Positions 54,191-63,667 of a DNA stretch of 64,000 nucleotides are shown piece after piece. Numbering within the stretch: position 1 is the first letter of the stretch; the number at the start of each line of letters is the position of its first letter. The DNA comes from Candidatus Nitromaritima sp. SCGC AAA288-L16 (lineage in GTDB: Bacteria > Nitrospinota > Nitrospinia > Nitrospinales > VA-1), in NCBI GenBank assembly GCA_000372225.1, contig AQTY01000004.1, positions 39,367 to 103,366 on the forward strand, in the 5' to 3' direction. Position numbers and translations under genes: made by a program. Under the pieces are notes generated by a model. It was not told where the DNA came from and did no database searches. It saw only the letters and a list, made by a program, of their open reading frames with translations.

Positions 54191-55729
54191 CTAGTTCGAG
54201 CTGGCAAGGTAAAATTTAATTCTACGAAATGCATCTGTCAATCCCATCTCCATCCGAGACTCTTGAGTTCCTTTAATTAAATTTCGGATAATCCGCAAGG
54301 GCCTTATCGGTCGATATAAATAAGAGATGCTATAAAAGATGGCAAGACCAATAATTCGTAAAGTTTTTAGACCATTGTTAGAAAAATTTTCACAATAAGA
54401 AGTCGTTTTAGAAGGATCTCCATAGGTTCTCAATTTATCATAAAAGTCATCGTTCAGCTTTATGTGATTTTTAGCAGCAAGATTATCAAACAACTCTGAA
54501 CCCGGATAAGGAGCATAACCCCAAATACTCACATCATGAGCTCCTGCCAAAGCTAATTTTGCAATAAACATATAGGACTCAAAAATTTTCCTGAGAGTAT
54601 CATTAGGAAAACCAAAAATAATTGCGATTTTAATGTTTAATCCTTCTTTTACACTACCTCTAACCGATTTTACCATAGATTCAGGGCTAACCTTTTTCTT
54701 GATTTCTTTAAGTACTGAAGGAGATCCACTTTCAGGTGCATATGTCAGATTACGACACCCTGAGCGGAACATCCAATATGCCACTTCTCGATCAATTACT
54801 TCAGTCCGGGATCCAGAAGGTATTTGCCAAGTAAAACTGAGGCCTCTCTCTTCAATTTTCTGACAAAAATCAATTATCCACTGCTTTTTTAAAACAAATG
54901 TCAAATCATAAAAATCAAAGTTAGTAGCACCAAACCTATTTATCAAGTCCTCCATTTCATCCAAAAGTAAATCCGGATCACGAATCACCCAACGGGTCGT
55001 CCACATATTAGGACTTGAGCAGAAGGTACACTGGTAAGGGCAACCACGACTAGCAACAATAGGTATTGACCTTCCTCTATCTACCCCTAACCCAAAGCCA
55101 CGATCTAAATAATTATGAATCGGAAATGTATCCCAAGCAGGTGGAGCAATGTTATCTATATCTTTAAGTCTTGCGCGAGAGTTAGTCTTAAAAAACTTTC
55201 CCTCCTTAGAATGTAGTGCAATACCATTGATAGATTCAAAATTTGTATTTCCACTTTCAACTGCCTTAGCAACCTCAACTGCCTTAGCAACCTCAACTGC
55301 CGTCTCCTCACCCTCTCCACACACTATTAGGTCGAGTGCACTTTCCATCAGGCTTTCTTCTGGCGCGGCGGTTAAGTGTTCCCCCCCTCCTATCAAGGTG
55401 ACATGCGGAAAGTTTTTTCTAATAAGATTGATTAGTTCTCTACACATTGGCCAGTCAAAAGAAAAGCCTGCATGAACTCCGATCATTCCAACATCATCAG
55501 GAATTTTTTCTAGAATTTTTTCGAACGTCAAACCATAATTAAAACAATCATTTCCCCAAGGATAACGGGTTTCTATAGATTCTCCAAGACCATCAATGAA
55601 ACATATTTCAAAATTGGCATTACGTAGTGCGCTGGCTACATAAGCCAACCCAACTGGAGGCGTATAACTTACCAAAACATTTTTTGCCGGTACTAAAATC
55701 GGTGGTCTAATCAGACAGATCTTCATCAC
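54191..55729 (-). CDS. B12-binding-domain radical SAM protein, paralogue B
   Basis: Layout as paralogue A: VTLIGGGEHLT in the B12 domain and cluster C230-x3-C234-x2-C237 with SSPNMWTTR. It has a tandem 6-residue duplication AVEVAKAVEVAKAVE near residue 150 that paralogue A lacks. The 256-base gap between the two holds no gene, and both run on the same strand. A coordinated pair acting on the same substrate at two positions is possible. Confidence 0.9.
   Translation of the reverse strand: MMKICLIRPPILVPAKNVLVSYTPPVGLAYVASALRNANFEICFIDGLGESIETRYPWGNDCFNYGLTFEKILEKIPDDVGMIGVHAGFSFDWPMCRELINLIRKNFPHVTLIGGGEHLTAAPEESLMESALDLIVCGEGEETAVEVAKAVEVAKAVESGNTNFESINGIALHSKEGKFFKTNSRARLKDIDNIAPPAWDTFPIHNYLDRGFGLGVDRGRSIPIVASRGCPYQCTFCSSPNMWTTRWVIRDPDLLLDEMEDLINRFGATNFDFYDLTFVLKKQWIIDFCQKIEERGLSFTWQIPSGSRTEVIDREVAYWMFRSGCRNLTYAPESGSPSVLKEIKKKVSPESMVKSVRGSVKEGLNIKIAIIFGFPNDTLRKIFESYMFIAKLALAGAHDVSIWGYAPYPGSELFDNLAAKNHIKLNDDFYDKLRTYGDPSKTTSYCENFSNNGLKTLRIIGLAIFYSISYLYRPIRPLRIIRNLIKGTQESRMEMGLTDAFRRIKFYLASSN
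55258..55301 (+). repeat. 18-bp tandem repeat in a radical SAM gene
   Basis: The unit CAACTGCCTTAGCAACCT occurs twice in succession, followed by eight bases of a third copy. Read on the minus strand it duplicates the peptide VAKAVE in the protein at 54191. Length change by 18 bases would keep the frame. Confidence 0.9.
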
Positions 55730-56068
55730 AAGTCATCTTAAAAAAATTTTATACAATACCTAGTTATTTTCATCCAATATTTTTATATTCTTTAATTTGT
55801 TGAATTAAATCAAAAGTATTAATTCGAAAAACACATTATAATAGCCTACATGAATAATCAAAAATATAATCTAATTCATCCTTTAACTTTATAAAATATT
55901 TTGGCCTTTGAACCCAAAAACCAAAAACACCTAACTAAGCAGGCAAGTTTCAGAATGAACGGTTTTCGCGTAATTATAAAACTTTAGGGGTCATTTTTTC
56001 AATTACATGTTCGCTCTAACTTAAAACTGATATCATCCTGACAATAACTGAAAAAAATCAATATAGAA
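55730..56068. other. Intergenic stretch, no gene seen
   Basis: About 340 AT-rich bases with no frame of note, no repeat, and no tRNA. It presumably contains the promoter of the minus-strand paralogue gene ending at 54191. Confidence 0.5.
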
Positions 56069-57052
56069 TTAATCCCTACGATGATTGTCATTACCACGCG
56101 AAATATTACGAATTATATAATCTGGCCTATGCTTAACTTCTTTTAAAATTGCACCAACATATTCACCGACTATCCCAAAACCTATAAAAATAATGCATAT
56201 GGAAACTATTACTAAAAGAGAAGTTGAAGTACCAGGCAGCAATGGCATATTTAGTAAAATGTCGAATCCTAAAACCTGAGCTACTCTGACGAAAATCAAA
56301 AAGGATCCCAACACTATACATGCAATAATTCCGAAAAACCCAATATACGAAAAAATCCTAATAGGTATTATTGAAAATGAAGTAAGCCCATTTAATGCAG
56401 CGTTCAATTGTGTAAAAAAAGTGAATTTCGTTTTACCAATAGGACGGTCAATGCGCTTGTAAACCAAACCCGTTGCAGGGTAACCTGTCCAAGCGCGCAA
56501 TCCACGAAAAAATTTATTTCTTTCTGGCATCTCTTTAATTATGTTCAGCACGTCTCTACTGAATACCCCAAAGTTACCAGCATCTTTCGGAACTTCGATT
56601 TCGGATACCTTTTGCCAGACACGATAAAACCATTTCATCATAATACTTTTAAACCAGCCTTCAGTACGTTTCTCGCGTAACCCATATACAATGTCAAACC
56701 CCTCGTCCATTTTTGAAATAAACCGGGGTATTTCTTCTGGTGGGTCTTGTTGATCCCCATCCATAATAAGAAGTCGTTTCCCCAGAGCATTTTCAAGCCC
56801 CGCCATAATTGCACCATCGTAACCAAAGTTGCGACTGAGCGTTAACACTACTAGAGAACTATGGTTCCTGAGAAGATCATTAAGTACAAATGCTGAAGAA
56901 TCACTGCTCCCATTATTCACAATTACTATCTCATATTTACCTTTAACTCCAGTCATAACTCTCGCAATTCTTTCAACGAGAGGGGTGAGATTTCCCGCTT
57001 CATTGTATGCTGGAATAATAATACTAATGTCGATATTATTAATTTTCATCAA
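56069..57052 (-). CDS. Polyprenyl-phosphate glycosyltransferase (GT2, DPM1/GtrB-like)
   Basis: The GT2 donor region IIIPAYNEAGNLTPLVERI, the metal-binding D-G-D in LIMDGDQQDPPEE and RNFGYDGAIMAGL are typical. Two membrane helices at about 230-310 and a basic tail place it in the GtrB/ArnC type that makes polyprenyl-phosphate sugars. Such products feed GT-C enzymes like those at 1971, 38578 and 44914. It is six bases from the next gene on the same strand, the oxidoreductase at 57059. Confidence 0.9.
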   Translation of the reverse strand: MMKINNIDISIIIPAYNEAGNLTPLVERIARVMTGVKGKYEIVIVNNGSSDSSAFVLNDLLRNHSSLVVLTLSRNFGYDGAIMAGLENALGKRLLIMDGDQQDPPEEIPRFISKMDEGFDIVYGLREKRTEGWFKSIMMKWFYRVWQKVSEIEVPKDAGNFGVFSRDVLNIIKEMPERNKFFRGLRAWTGYPATGLVYKRIDRPIGKTKFTFFTQLNAALNGLTSFSIIPIRIFSYIGFFGIIACIVLGSFLIFVRVAQVLGFDILLNMPLLPGTSTSLLVIVSICIIFIGFGIVGEYVGAILKEVKHRPDYIIRNISRGNDNHRRD

Positions 57053-57058
57053 ACCCTT

Positions 57059-57985
57059 TTAAGTTGATTCTAATAATATTTTTCCCATGAGCCGTAGATT
57101 CTTGGCTGCCACTTCAAATCCATCATTTTCAGATAAACCTGCCCGCAAAGAGTTTAGAAATTTATTGATATATACTTTAAATGGATCCTCAACCTCAATT
57201 TTTTTTAGGGTATGGCTATCATGAAAAAGAACCTTATAATTAGCACCATCACCTTCCTGACATCGAATGAATTGACGACCATCTAGCTCTATAATCATTT
57301 TTTTTACTGATTTCTGATTTTCATAGAAATTGAATACCACTTTATGTTCACCATAATTAAACTGGCAGTTATAGCCGCTAGTTGAATATTTTTCGCGTAG
57401 ATTGGATATCAAGTTGTCTCCAAATAGTTCTAAAAGAATTGACAAACCATGAGGCAATAGATCCACCGCTATTCCCTGCCCTTGATTCTTTCCTTGAGTT
57501 TGGAAACAAAAGGTGAGCCCATCCTTTTTAGATATGGAACCAACTAATTTGTTTATTTGTTCGGCAAAAAAAGCATTGCTTGTATTAACCCACAACTGAC
57601 GATGAGGATGTGTTGCAATTTGGGCTAATTTATCCTCAAGTTCCACATTCGAAATGTCAGAATACCAAAAAAGAGGCTTTTCACAAAACACTCCTATTTG
57701 CTTTTCAAATGCAGCTATAATTTCTTCGAAATGAAATTGTGGGGGGGTGCAAATACTAACAGCGTTAGGTCTTGCCTCCTCCAGCAACCTATCAAGGCAA
57801 TGATACGGCTGAGAATTAATGCCATAAAAATCCTTAAGTTTGATCGAAGCATTTTTTGCGGACTCTTTTGATGAACCAAGGACAGCGCAGACATCAACAC
57901 CCGCCTCATGAAATATACGAGCATGTACTCGACCAATCCCACTAGCCCCTAAGATCGCTATCCGGGTTTTTGTGGCAGAAATCAT
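57059..57985 (-). CDS. Gfo/Idh/MocA-family oxidoreductase
   Basis: The Rossmann fold opens with ILGASGIGRVHARIFHEAG and has the conserved EKPL (FCEKPLFWY) and a C-terminal beta-sheet domain. The family oxidises or reduces sugar or inositol derivatives with NAD(P). Its start overlaps the nucleotidyltransferase stop by four bases (57982-57985). It may modify a nucleotide-sugar for the same cluster. Confidence 0.9.
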   Translation of the reverse strand: MISATKTRIAILGASGIGRVHARIFHEAGVDVCAVLGSSKESAKNASIKLKDFYGINSQPYHCLDRLLEEARPNAVSICTPPQFHFEEIIAAFEKQIGVFCEKPLFWYSDISNVELEDKLAQIATHPHRQLWVNTSNAFFAEQINKLVGSISKKDGLTFCFQTQGKNQGQGIAVDLLPHGLSILLELFGDNLISNLREKYSTSGYNCQFNYGEHKVVFNFYENQKSVKKMIIELDGRQFIRCQEGDGANYKVLFHDSHTLKKIEVEDPFKVYINKFLNSLRAGLSENDGFEVAAKNLRLMGKILLEST

Positions 57986-58779
57986 AAAAGGTTTTTCCGT
58001 GACTCTACTAAAAATTTTCCTAATTGATACTTTGTTTTACCCACCCCATTAATCATATCAATATCTTTTTGGGTCTCAACAGGGAACCAATCACCATCAA
58101 TTCTATAGTGATAAGCACGCCCTGTTTTGACGACTTCATGAATAAGTGTCTCCTCGAAATTACTACACTCCACAAGGTCAATCAGTTGGAAAGCATCTTT
58201 ATTTAACCACGTAAATCCCGCGTTCCTATATCCTTCAACCGCACAATCCTTATCCATAAAAATTCGTGAGATTTTACTACCATACACAAAATCTGTGACT
58301 TGGTTATTTTCTTCTAAAATGACTCCGTAAGTAGATATGTAATCTGTTGATGATAGAGTTAAGAGCGCGGATCTTTCATGGTGGAATTTGTACATACTAT
58401 GAATATCAAAATCGAAGAGGGTATCACCATTTATTAAAAAAAAATCTTTATGTTCTGGAATCGTATTTTTAACTTTTTCTAATCGTTGGGCTATTGGTGT
58501 GTCCACCCCTGTATCAAAAAACATTAATTTGCACTCACGATCCTTGAATTCTCGAGTAATAAACTCTTCGATCATTTCACCTTTATAGCCAAGTGGAAAG
58601 ATAAACCGACGAAATCCATATTTAAAAAGTGTTAGAAATACATACCAAAGTATTGGTTTTTCATGAATTTTAATCAGTGATTTTGGTATCGTGTTTGTGA
58701 TCGGAGCAAGTCTACTACCCCTGCCCCCACATAAAATAACCACCCATCTTTCATTTATTGGTAGGTCAAAAATTGCCAT
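57982..58779 (-). CDS. Sugar-1-phosphate nucleotidyltransferase (HddC/RfbA-like)
   Basis: The signature WVVILCGGRGSRLAPITNTIPKSLIKI and NGDTLFDFDIH match hexose or heptose guanylyl-/thymidylyltransferases. I chose ATG 58779 (MAIFDLPINER); a GTG at 58809 would add ten residues. In combination with the GHMP heptokinase-like gene at 60329, an HddA-HddC pair making GDP-heptose is a natural reading. It is translationally coupled to the oxidoreductase by overlap. Confidence 0.87.
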   Translation of the reverse strand: MAIFDLPINERWVVILCGGRGSRLAPITNTIPKSLIKIHEKPILWYVFLTLFKYGFRRFIFPLGYKGEMIEEFITREFKDRECKLMFFDTGVDTPIAQRLEKVKNTIPEHKDFFLINGDTLFDFDIHSMYKFHHERSALLTLSSTDYISTYGVILEENNQVTDFVYGSKISRIFMDKDCAVEGYRNAGFTWLNKDAFQLIDLVECSNFEETLIHEVVKTGRAYHYRIDGDWFPVETQKDIDMINGVGKTKYQLGKFLVESRKNLL

Positions 58780-58998
58780 GATTACTGTATTGGAAAACCC
58801 TTTTGACACGATTATTAAAATTATTTAGAAAGTACCACCTCTCCAATGATTAAGCCTAAAATTCTCCCCACTTTTTCTTTCGTAAAACGACAGGAGATTT
58901 TTATATTTCATCAAAAGATGAAAATGACCTGTTTTAAAACTTATTACTTTTAGTTGGAATTTTCGATCTAGTTTTGAAGTTTTTTACTAGATCTTCGA

Positions 58999-60150
58999 TT
59001 AGAAACTACCGAAAACTTCACTTTCTTTAATGAAGCTATTCACAGCATGCTCTTTGCGGTCACATTTACAGGAAAGCTTGTTCATTTTGTCACTATTATC
59101 TTGGAGGAGCTTTTGAAAATGTTCGGTGTCGTACGAATAGTATAAATCCCAGAAATCCTTTTCAGCCAAATTGCCGAGCGCCATTTCCTGGAATTGGGGC
59201 GCCGCTGATTCTGAGCAATGATAAAGCCATCCATCAAAACCGATAGTTGCATATATAAAACGCGCAAAACATGGGAGAGTACGAGCACTTTCGATCTCGT
59301 AATCCGTGTCTAAGTCCATAATCAAAACTTCACAGTCATCACTGCTCTCCTCTTCAATAATAGGTTGTAACCTGCTCATAAAATTGAGGATCTCTTCACG
59401 CTTGGGTATATTTTGGTCTTTTTCATTCATTGAATATCCACGTGGAACCTGAGGGAACGTGAAGCGAATCATGTCAGCGCCTACATTTCGTAAATCACCA
59501 ATAGCTTTAAGTATTTCATCTGTGGAGTTATTAAGGTTATTTATGAGATAGGTTGCCGATATATCAAGGGGAGCGTCTGATATTTTCCTTGCAGACGATA
59601 TTTTATACAAGTTATCGAGCACCTTATCGTAAAGCTTGGCTTTGCTTTTAGGAACGCCATGTACTCTATTATAAGTTTCATTATTTCCTGCATCAACGCT
59701 TACATTGAAGAAGCTTTTAGGCGTGATTGATTTGCCTGTTAACTGGCTAATAAAACGTTCAGATACTTTAATCGCCTTTGTATGAAAACCTGCTATTTGC
59801 TTGTAATCAAGTACGACCTGAAATAAGTCTTCAATATGCTCACAGTTGAGAGGATCTGTCGCGTAACCAGCAAAAGCGATCTTATTAACACCCCCTTCAG
59901 CTATTTGTCGTAGGACCTCAATATAACGTTCGGGTGATAAGCGTTCACCCGAATCTTTCGCAGAAATACCATAACAGTAAGGGCATGGAAGCCAACATAG
60001 ATTACTACTAGTTGAGCCACCAGGCTGAACCTCTACCTGATGTGGTATAACGGTCTTACTGAGGACTTTTTCCTTAAACTGGATAGGGTCGCCAACAAAC
60101 AGAGTTCTATAATTGTACCGTACCCGCTTGTTTCCCCCGTTTTTTTTCAT
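58999..60150 (-). CDS. Radical SAM/SPASM-domain protein
   Basis: The cluster motif is C52-x3-C56-x2-C59 within SNLCWLPCPYCYG. The C-terminal third has several further cysteines (LPCFARF, YHCSES, CKCDRKE), consistent with a SPASM or twitch auxiliary cluster. It is 383 residues long. Such enzymes modify peptides, sugars or complex substrates. Its location among sugar-activation genes suggests a sugar or nucleotide-sugar substrate rather than a peptide, but no precursor peptide was sought by search. Confidence 0.85.
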   Translation of the reverse strand: MKKNGGNKRVRYNYRTLFVGDPIQFKEKVLSKTVIPHQVEVQPGGSTSSNLCWLPCPYCYGISAKDSGERLSPERYIEVLRQIAEGGVNKIAFAGYATDPLNCEHIEDLFQVVLDYKQIAGFHTKAIKVSERFISQLTGKSITPKSFFNVSVDAGNNETYNRVHGVPKSKAKLYDKVLDNLYKISSARKISDAPLDISATYLINNLNNSTDEILKAIGDLRNVGADMIRFTFPQVPRGYSMNEKDQNIPKREEILNFMSRLQPIIEEESSDDCEVLIMDLDTDYEIESARTLPCFARFIYATIGFDGWLYHCSESAAPQFQEMALGNLAEKDFWDLYYSYDTEHFQKLLQDNSDKMNKLSCKCDRKEHAVNSFIKESEVFGSF

Positions 60151-60328
60151 AAATTATCCCTTACAAAATGAGGAACTTTTAAACAACAAGCTCGATTAGT
60201 TATAAATGAGAAATATCTAAACCAAAACAGTAGAAAAACTATCTCGCCAGACTAGTGTGACTGGCAAGCTTTGGTTCGATAAAGCAATTGACCTCAGCAA
60301 TGATGCTATTCAAATAAAGATTCAACAA

Positions 60329-61762
60329 CTAATCACTAACTGCGCTATCCAGTTGTTCGTCTCTGTCTGTATTGCTTCTAGACTGCGCCCAGCTCTGAAC
60401 ACCTGTTTCAACAAAATCAAAAGTTTCATTCCTAGCACCCAAGGATTTCAACCGGCTGACCACATTTGACTGAAACTTTGGATCACAAAAAAGAAGCAGA
60501 TAACCACTATGACCCGCTCCCAGAAGCTTGCCACCAGATGCTCCCGCCTTAATTGCAGCTTCATATATTTCATCAATATGATCATTTGAGATACAATCTG
60601 CAAAGGTTTTTTTGATACTCCAAGCTTCATTTAGCAATTCGCCGAATTCCCCCAAGTTCCCCTTTACTAGCATATCTTTCATCTTTCGAGCCACACGTAA
60701 TTGTTGAGTATACTGGTTTTGGATTTTATTATTTTCAAAACCATAAGCTTCTTGCTGATCACTTATGATCATTCCAGATTCACGTGTTCCACCAACCCTG
60801 AACATTAGTAAATTAAAATGCAACTCTAACAAAATATCCTCAGGTAATCGGAGAGGGTTAACAAATATTTCATCCTCGCGAAATTCCAGAAAATTAAGAC
60901 CCCCAAACACAGCTGCATATTGATCTTGCCAACCGCCTTTAATGTTAAGCTCTATCCTTTCTGCCTGATAGGCCACATCTGCCATCGCATATTTGTCAAG
61001 TTGTTTTTCGTTGCGAAAGTAATTGAGTGCTCCTATGACCGATACTGCAAGAGCAGCTGAACCACCCAGACCAGTGCCTGGTTCTACATCGGAAGATGTT
61101 TCTAGATTAAAACCAAAAGAAGGCTGCATGAGTTTAATACAGGCTTTAACCAAATCTAAGCAACCGTCGTATTGTAATTGATCTATACCCGCTACCTCTA
61201 CTTCTTCATTAAAATCCTCGCTTGTTAATTTTATACGATTATCAGCCCTAATATCCACCGTGGTGTAACAGTACTTGTTAATAGTTATATTAAGCGCGCA
61301 GCTAGGGTTTTTATTAAAATACATTGACATATCCGTTCCGCCACCACCAAAACTGATTCGTACTGGAGAACGTGAACGAATCAGTTTCTTTTTAATTCCT
61401 CTAAATGCTCTGAACTCATTAGAACTAAGTAAATTGACCAACCGGCCCTTCTTGTCTAAGACGGGGAGATGTGCTATTGGTGGGTCGTTATCAAAAAGGC
61501 GTAGCATCTGATGAGGGGAAGCATCAGTCGTAACATAAACAAAGTTTCTATTCATAAGCTCCTGTAAAGGTGTTTCAGTTGACCTGTCTGAAACTATGGC
61601 ACGGCGAATATCTCCCTCTGTTATTACACCCACACATTTTCTCTGGTTATCGATAATTAACCCAAAACCATAACTCTGAACGTAGGATGATAAGAAGGCC
61701 TTCATCACGTCCTTAAGGGTTTGTTCGGAATGAAATTGAATTGAGTCTAAAGACTGAGTCAT
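60329..61762 (-). CDS. CBS-domain pair fused to a GHMP sugar kinase (HddA-like)
   Basis: Residues 10-125 are two CBS domains (GVITEGDIRRAIVS, then a second with HLPVLDKKGRLVNLLSSNEF). Residues 130-477 are a GHMP kinase with SPVRISFGGGGTDM, the glycine-rich phosphate loop PGTGLGGSAAL (228-238) and a C-terminal GGKLLGAGHSGYLLL. The kinase part resembles D-glycero-D-manno-heptose-7-phosphate kinases. CBS pairs bind adenosyl ligands and often regulate; a CBS-HddA fusion may allow feedback. The stop is at 60329. Confidence 0.88.
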   Translation of the reverse strand: MTQSLDSIQFHSEQTLKDVMKAFLSSYVQSYGFGLIIDNQRKCVGVITEGDIRRAIVSDRSTETPLQELMNRNFVYVTTDASPHQMLRLFDNDPPIAHLPVLDKKGRLVNLLSSNEFRAFRGIKKKLIRSRSPVRISFGGGGTDMSMYFNKNPSCALNITINKYCYTTVDIRADNRIKLTSEDFNEEVEVAGIDQLQYDGCLDLVKACIKLMQPSFGFNLETSSDVEPGTGLGGSAALAVSVIGALNYFRNEKQLDKYAMADVAYQAERIELNIKGGWQDQYAAVFGGLNFLEFREDEIFVNPLRLPEDILLELHFNLLMFRVGGTRESGMIISDQQEAYGFENNKIQNQYTQQLRVARKMKDMLVKGNLGEFGELLNEAWSIKKTFADCISNDHIDEIYEAAIKAGASGGKLLGAGHSGYLLLFCDPKFQSNVVSRLKSLGARNETFDFVETGVQSWAQSRSNTDRDEQLDSAVSD

Positions 61763-61891
61763 TCACAGACCTAAAAATTATTTTATTGAAAAGGGTTTGT
61801 TTGGAATAAGATTGAATGATTCTTATATGGAAAAATTCCAGGAACCAGGGAAATTCTATGGTTGCGTAGCCAGAGAAAAAGACATGCCTTC

Positions 61892-63667
61892 TTACGAGGG
61901 GGCACCCACACCAGTGCTCATTTTGCTTGAGTTAAGATATGCGGACGACCCGCTATCTTTTAAGGCTGGTAAATCAATCTCATATTTCTCAAACAGCTTT
62001 ACATTCTGCGTATTAGCTTTGCATAATTTATGGATAACTTGGAGAGATTCCTGCGCCTTTACCACCTTCCCTTGCCCCATCAAGGCTTTCCAATGCGCCC
62101 AATGTGCAAAAAGGTGATCAGGGTAAATTTTCATAAGCTTTCCAAATGTTTGTTCAGCCTGAACATAATTACCTTTGCGTAAATCCCTATTATTCAGAAA
62201 GTTTACCCTTATATTTCCATTATACTGCACATCTTTCACCTGCTTGGCTGTAAATTCATCTGTTCCAATATTACTTCTATTGTAAACATGCTCTTCAAAG
62301 TACGGGTCACCTGGGTCAAGATATCCGTTATTAATCGCTTGCTCGTACATATCGCTCCCTACAATAGGAGTAAATACCTTCATTTCTGCCCAATCAACAT
62401 CAATGCTTTGAGCAAATCTAATTGTCTCCTCCATTTGCTGTAAAGTTTCACCAATATAACCAACAATAAAGAAAGCCCGAGCCCTAATCTTATATTTTTG
62501 CAGGGTCTCCATTACCGAGGCAACTTTCTTAAGATTAATATTTTTCTTAATTATATTTTTCTGGACATAAGCACTTCCACTTTCAATTCCAAGCGTAATT
62601 GTTTTCACACCTGCTTTTTTCAGCCAACCTATAACTTCATCATCAAGCGTCCAACATGCCAACCCGTTAGGAAATTCTATTGTAAATCTGTTGTTAAATT
62701 TTTCCGTTAATTTTTTACAAAATTCTATTGTTCTTTTTTTAGACAAATTAAATATATCATCTTCTATCAATAATTTTTTGATGTCATATTTATTGACCAC
62801 GTCCTCTATATGTTCTAAAACATATTCGACACTATGCGTGCGAAAATCTCTTCCATGAACCCCCCAAGAAGCGCAAAAAGTACACGGCATTGGGCAGCCT
62901 CTAGACGTAAAAAGAACTACCGCTAACTCCCCTTGTTCGGGCCCCTTTCGTTGAGTTGTACCCATCCTGCCAGAAAGTGCCGAGCCTGTTAGATAACTGT
63001 CTAGATCAGGAAGTTTGTCATGTGCTGGTGGCGATAAATCATCTAAATTATCTATAATGCCAAGTTTTTTGTGTGGTTCGAGGTATGAATTTCGATCGAC
63101 TATATGAGGGTGTACACTAACAAGTTCTCCTATATTTTCTTTGCCAGCATTAAGTATTAACCAGGAGAGAGATTTTTCTCCCTCACCTAAAACCATATAA
63201 TCGCATTCAACCATATTGTTATTAAATATTTTTTTGTAGAGATAAGTAGGGAGGTTCCCACCCAAAATAACCGTAGTTTTTTTATTGTAAGACTTTACTA
63301 GCTTTGAGATGTCCCTTGCGGTGCTAAATGAAGTGTTAAAGAGTGCGCTGATGCCTACATAATTTGGCTCATTATCTTTTAGAAACTTAACCAAAAAATC
63401 CTCAAAAAAATCTTGTAGATTATTGTCAAGAAAATATCCATTCATCTTACATTTATAGAACTGAAAATGTAGATCCAATATATCTACTTGAATATTTTCC
63501 CGCTGCAGTTCGGCACATAAATAAAGAATTCCGGTAGGTGATGCAGGTCTCCAGTCAACCTCTTCAGTAAAATCTCTTATCCCATCTCTTATTTTAGCAA
63601 TTTCTTCATTCAACATATAAATTGAATAATTTGGAGTACATATTAGCAACACTTTAGGCGACATCAT
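61892..63667 (-). CDS. B12-binding-domain radical SAM protein C with a TPR-like tail
   Basis: The cluster is C258-x3-C262-x2-C265 in SRGCPMPCTFCASWG, after a B12-binding domain (ILGGNLPTYLY, VLGEGEKSL). Residues about 510-560 form a helical hairpin like TPR (LFAHWAHWKALMGQGKVVKAQESL). It shares the overall family with the genes at 52390 and 54191 but is distinct in sequence. It is the last gene before the right edge and probably starts the minus-strand run 63667-60329. Confidence 0.9.
   Translation of the reverse strand: MMSPKVLLICTPNYSIYMLNEEIAKIRDGIRDFTEEVDWRPASPTGILYLCAELQRENIQVDILDLHFQFYKCKMNGYFLDNNLQDFFEDFLVKFLKDNEPNYVGISALFNTSFSTARDISKLVKSYNKKTTVILGGNLPTYLYKKIFNNNMVECDYMVLGEGEKSLSWLILNAGKENIGELVSVHPHIVDRNSYLEPHKKLGIIDNLDDLSPPAHDKLPDLDSYLTGSALSGRMGTTQRKGPEQGELAVVLFTSRGCPMPCTFCASWGVHGRDFRTHSVEYVLEHIEDVVNKYDIKKLLIEDDIFNLSKKRTIEFCKKLTEKFNNRFTIEFPNGLACWTLDDEVIGWLKKAGVKTITLGIESGSAYVQKNIIKKNINLKKVASVMETLQKYKIRARAFFIVGYIGETLQQMEETIRFAQSIDVDWAEMKVFTPIVGSDMYEQAINNGYLDPGDPYFEEHVYNRSNIGTDEFTAKQVKDVQYNGNIRVNFLNNRDLRKGNYVQAEQTFGKLMKIYPDHLFAHWAHWKALMGQGKVVKAQESLQVIHKLCKANTQNVKLFEKYEIDLPALKDSGSSAYLNSSKMSTGVGAPS

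Noticed and set aside
61797..62117. 106-codon plus-strand frame
   Set aside because: It overlaps the 3' end of the radical SAM gene on the opposite strand and has no family features.
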